A stretch of 5,796 nt of DNA. Origin: Acidovorax sp. (lineage in GTDB: Bacteria > Pseudomonadota > Gammaproteobacteria > Burkholderiales > Burkholderiaceae_C). Of this stretch, positions 5,233 to 5,796 are shown piece by piece. Below the pieces are notes generated by a model. That model was given only the letters and a program-made list of their open reading frames with translations, did not search any database and was not told the DNA's origin. The stretch spans positions 1 through 5,796 of the forward strand of contig WOZN01000143.1 in NCBI GenBank assembly GCA_011620245.1. The letters are read 5' to 3'. Both the position numbers and the translations under genes were made by a program. Position 1 is the stretch's first letter, and each line of letters starts with the position of its first letter.

Positions 5233-5544
5233 TCAGGGGCAAAACATGGCCTTGAGAGTCGCCATCAGCTTTTCGACATCGGGGTTGTCGATGCGGTAGT
5301 ACAAAGTCTGGGCTTCACGACGGAACGTCACCAGTTCCTCCTCGCGCATCTTCGCCAAATGCTGCGACAGCGCTGACTGGCTCAGCGCGACGTGCTCCAA
5401 CAGCGCGCCTACGGTCAGCTCCCCGTGCTCGATCAGCAGACACAGCACCAGCATCCGGTGCTCGTTGCCGATGACGCGCAACATCGCCGCCGCCTTGGCC
5501 GCACCTTCGTGGATGAATCGCTGGTCTCTTTTACTCAGTGTCAC
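5233..5544 (-). CDS. ArsR-family two-cysteine repressor, BigR/SqrR/YgaV-like (sulfide/persulfide sensor)
   Basis: The protein is 103 residues with a winged helix-turn-helix. Helix-turn-helix and recognition helix lie at about 41-67 (ELTVGALLEHVALSQSALSQ), and the wing has REAQTLYYRID. Two cysteines are present: Cys35 in LVLCLLIEHG and Cys102 in the C-terminal TLKAMFCP, 67 residues apart. This is the arrangement of BigR, SqrR and YgaV, where the pair forms a polysulfide link in response to sulfane sulfur. The metal-site motif ELCVCDL of ArsR/SmtB sensors is absent. A GTG start at 5544 is chosen because GAGG (5554-5551) lies 6 bases upstream; an in-frame TTG at 5562 would add six residues and lacks a comparable site. 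The probable persulfide dioxygenase gene is divergent across 83 bp, and a DUF2892 gene lies downstream on the same strand. It probably represses both directions, as known for this family. Confidence 0.88.
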   Translation of the reverse strand: MTLSKRDQRFIHEGAAKAAAMLRVIGNEHRMLVLCLLIEHGELTVGALLEHVALSQSALSQHLAKMREEELVTFRREAQTLYYRIDNPDVEKLMATLKAMFCP

Positions 5545-5627
5545 GGATATCCTCGGCTTCAATTCAACTAATTTAGTGGACTCTCATATGAAATGAACTC
5601 AAGATATGCTCTTTGCAAGGAGTCAGC
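5545..5627. promoter_or_regulatory. AT-rich divergent regulatory region with operator candidates
   Basis: This gap between the repressor and the dioxygenase gene is clearly richer in A+T than its surroundings. It holds three inverted repeats. One is ACTAA-T-TTAGT at 5567-5577 (perfect). Another is TCATATGA at 5584-5591 (perfect). The third is TTCAATTCA at 5558-5566 against TGAAATGAA at 5589-5597 (8 of 9 pairs). ArsR-family repressors bind AT-rich inverted repeats, so one or more is a likely operator. Promoter hexamers are poor: TATGCT at 5605-5610 could be a -10 for the rightward gene, without a good -35. AAGGAG at 5617-5622 is the ribosome binding site of the rightward gene. Confidence 0.55.
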
Positions 5628-5796
5628 ATGCAGCCTCAAGCCCTCCAGGCATTCTTCGGTGAGCCGATCAACACGCTGACCTATCTGGTGTCGGATCCGG
5701 CAACGCGGCAAACTGTGGCAATCGAGCCGGTTCTGGACTATGAGGCTGAGAGTCTTTTGATCATGCCCGCTCATCACGCCACAACACGCCCGCTCG
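5628..5796 (+). CDS. Probable MBL-fold persulfide dioxygenase (Blh/ETHE1-like), N-terminal fragment at window edge
   Basis: Fifty-six codons are visible before the window ends; the frame is still open. The ATG at 5628 has a strong ribosome binding site (AAGGAG, 5-base spacer). Residues 1-38 (AFFGEPINTLTYLVSDPAT, then VAIEPVLDY) resemble the start of Blh/ETHE1-type proteins, in which a short N-terminal strand pair ends in DPVLDY before the first loop. These enzymes oxidise glutathione persulfide to sulfite, using one iron bound by the HxHxDH motif. That motif would lie just beyond the edge and cannot be checked. After DY the sequence (EAESLLIMPAHHATTRPL) does not look like the usual SGxTSTxSAD segment, so divergence or a disruption is possible. 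The neighbouring two-cysteine repressor strongly supports the sulfur-related call. Confidence 0.7.
   Translation, partial: MQPQALQAFFGEPINTLTYLVSDPATRQTVAIEPVLDYEAESLLIMPAHHATTRPL

Noticed and set aside
5568..5777. Minus-strand open frame of about 69 codons at the right end
   Set aside because: It covers the regulatory gap and is antisense to the Blh-like start, which has a strong ribosome binding site. No motif is recognisable.
1..5796. CRISPR array, tRNA/rRNA genes, insertion sequence or phage genes
   Set aside because: I saw no regularly spaced repeats, tRNA-like cloverleaf, rRNA segment, transposase or integrase frame. The only repeat is the two-copy ~60-bp element.

Overview
This 5.8 kb window looks like chromosomal DNA of a GC-rich betaproteobacterium, most likely of the Comamonadaceae (Acidovorax/Comamonas/Rhodoferax type). 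The basis is high GC with strong G/C third-position bias, a class I PHA synthase, the types of protein present, and two copies of a short AT-richer interspersed repeat of a kind I associate from memory with this family. The genus is an inference.

Left part (1-2652): the 5' two-thirds of phaC (class I polyhydroxyalkanoate synthase) runs leftward off the edge with a GTG start and a good ribosome binding site. A small two-helix membrane protein of unknown function is transcribed away from it. The tail of that gene overlaps, convergently, the end of pgeF (YfiH/laccase-domain purine nucleoside phosphorylase family). pgeF carries an in-frame copy of the interspersed repeat, which adds an unusual internal peptide.

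Middle part (2660-4923): maiA/nagL-like zeta-class glutathione transferase lies directly upstream of pgeF (7 bp gap, probably one leftward transcript). It is divergent from a fumarylacetoacetate hydrolase-family gene of the short fumarylpyruvate hydrolase type. Together they could isomerise and then hydrolyse the ring-cleavage product of gentisate or homogentisate. After a second repeat copy comes a zinc-ribbon NUDIX hydrolase.

Right part (4866-5796): what looks like a sulfide/persulfide-response module. It has a YgaP/DUF2892-type membrane protein whose C-terminal end is lost or replaced, a two-cysteine ArsR-family repressor of the BigR/SqrR/YgaV type, and, divergently, the start of a probable metallo-beta-lactamase-fold persulfide dioxygenase (blh/ETHE1-like) cut by the window edge. 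The shared AT-rich intergenic region holds palindromes suitable as operators.

No tRNA, rRNA, CRISPR array, transposase or phage gene was seen. No gene-free stretch exceeds 300 bp; the longest is 243 bp (3329-3571). I did not find a wholly new system. The most unusual items are the repeat inserted inside pgeF and the abrupt end of homology in the DUF2892 gene at a 10-bp hairpin.
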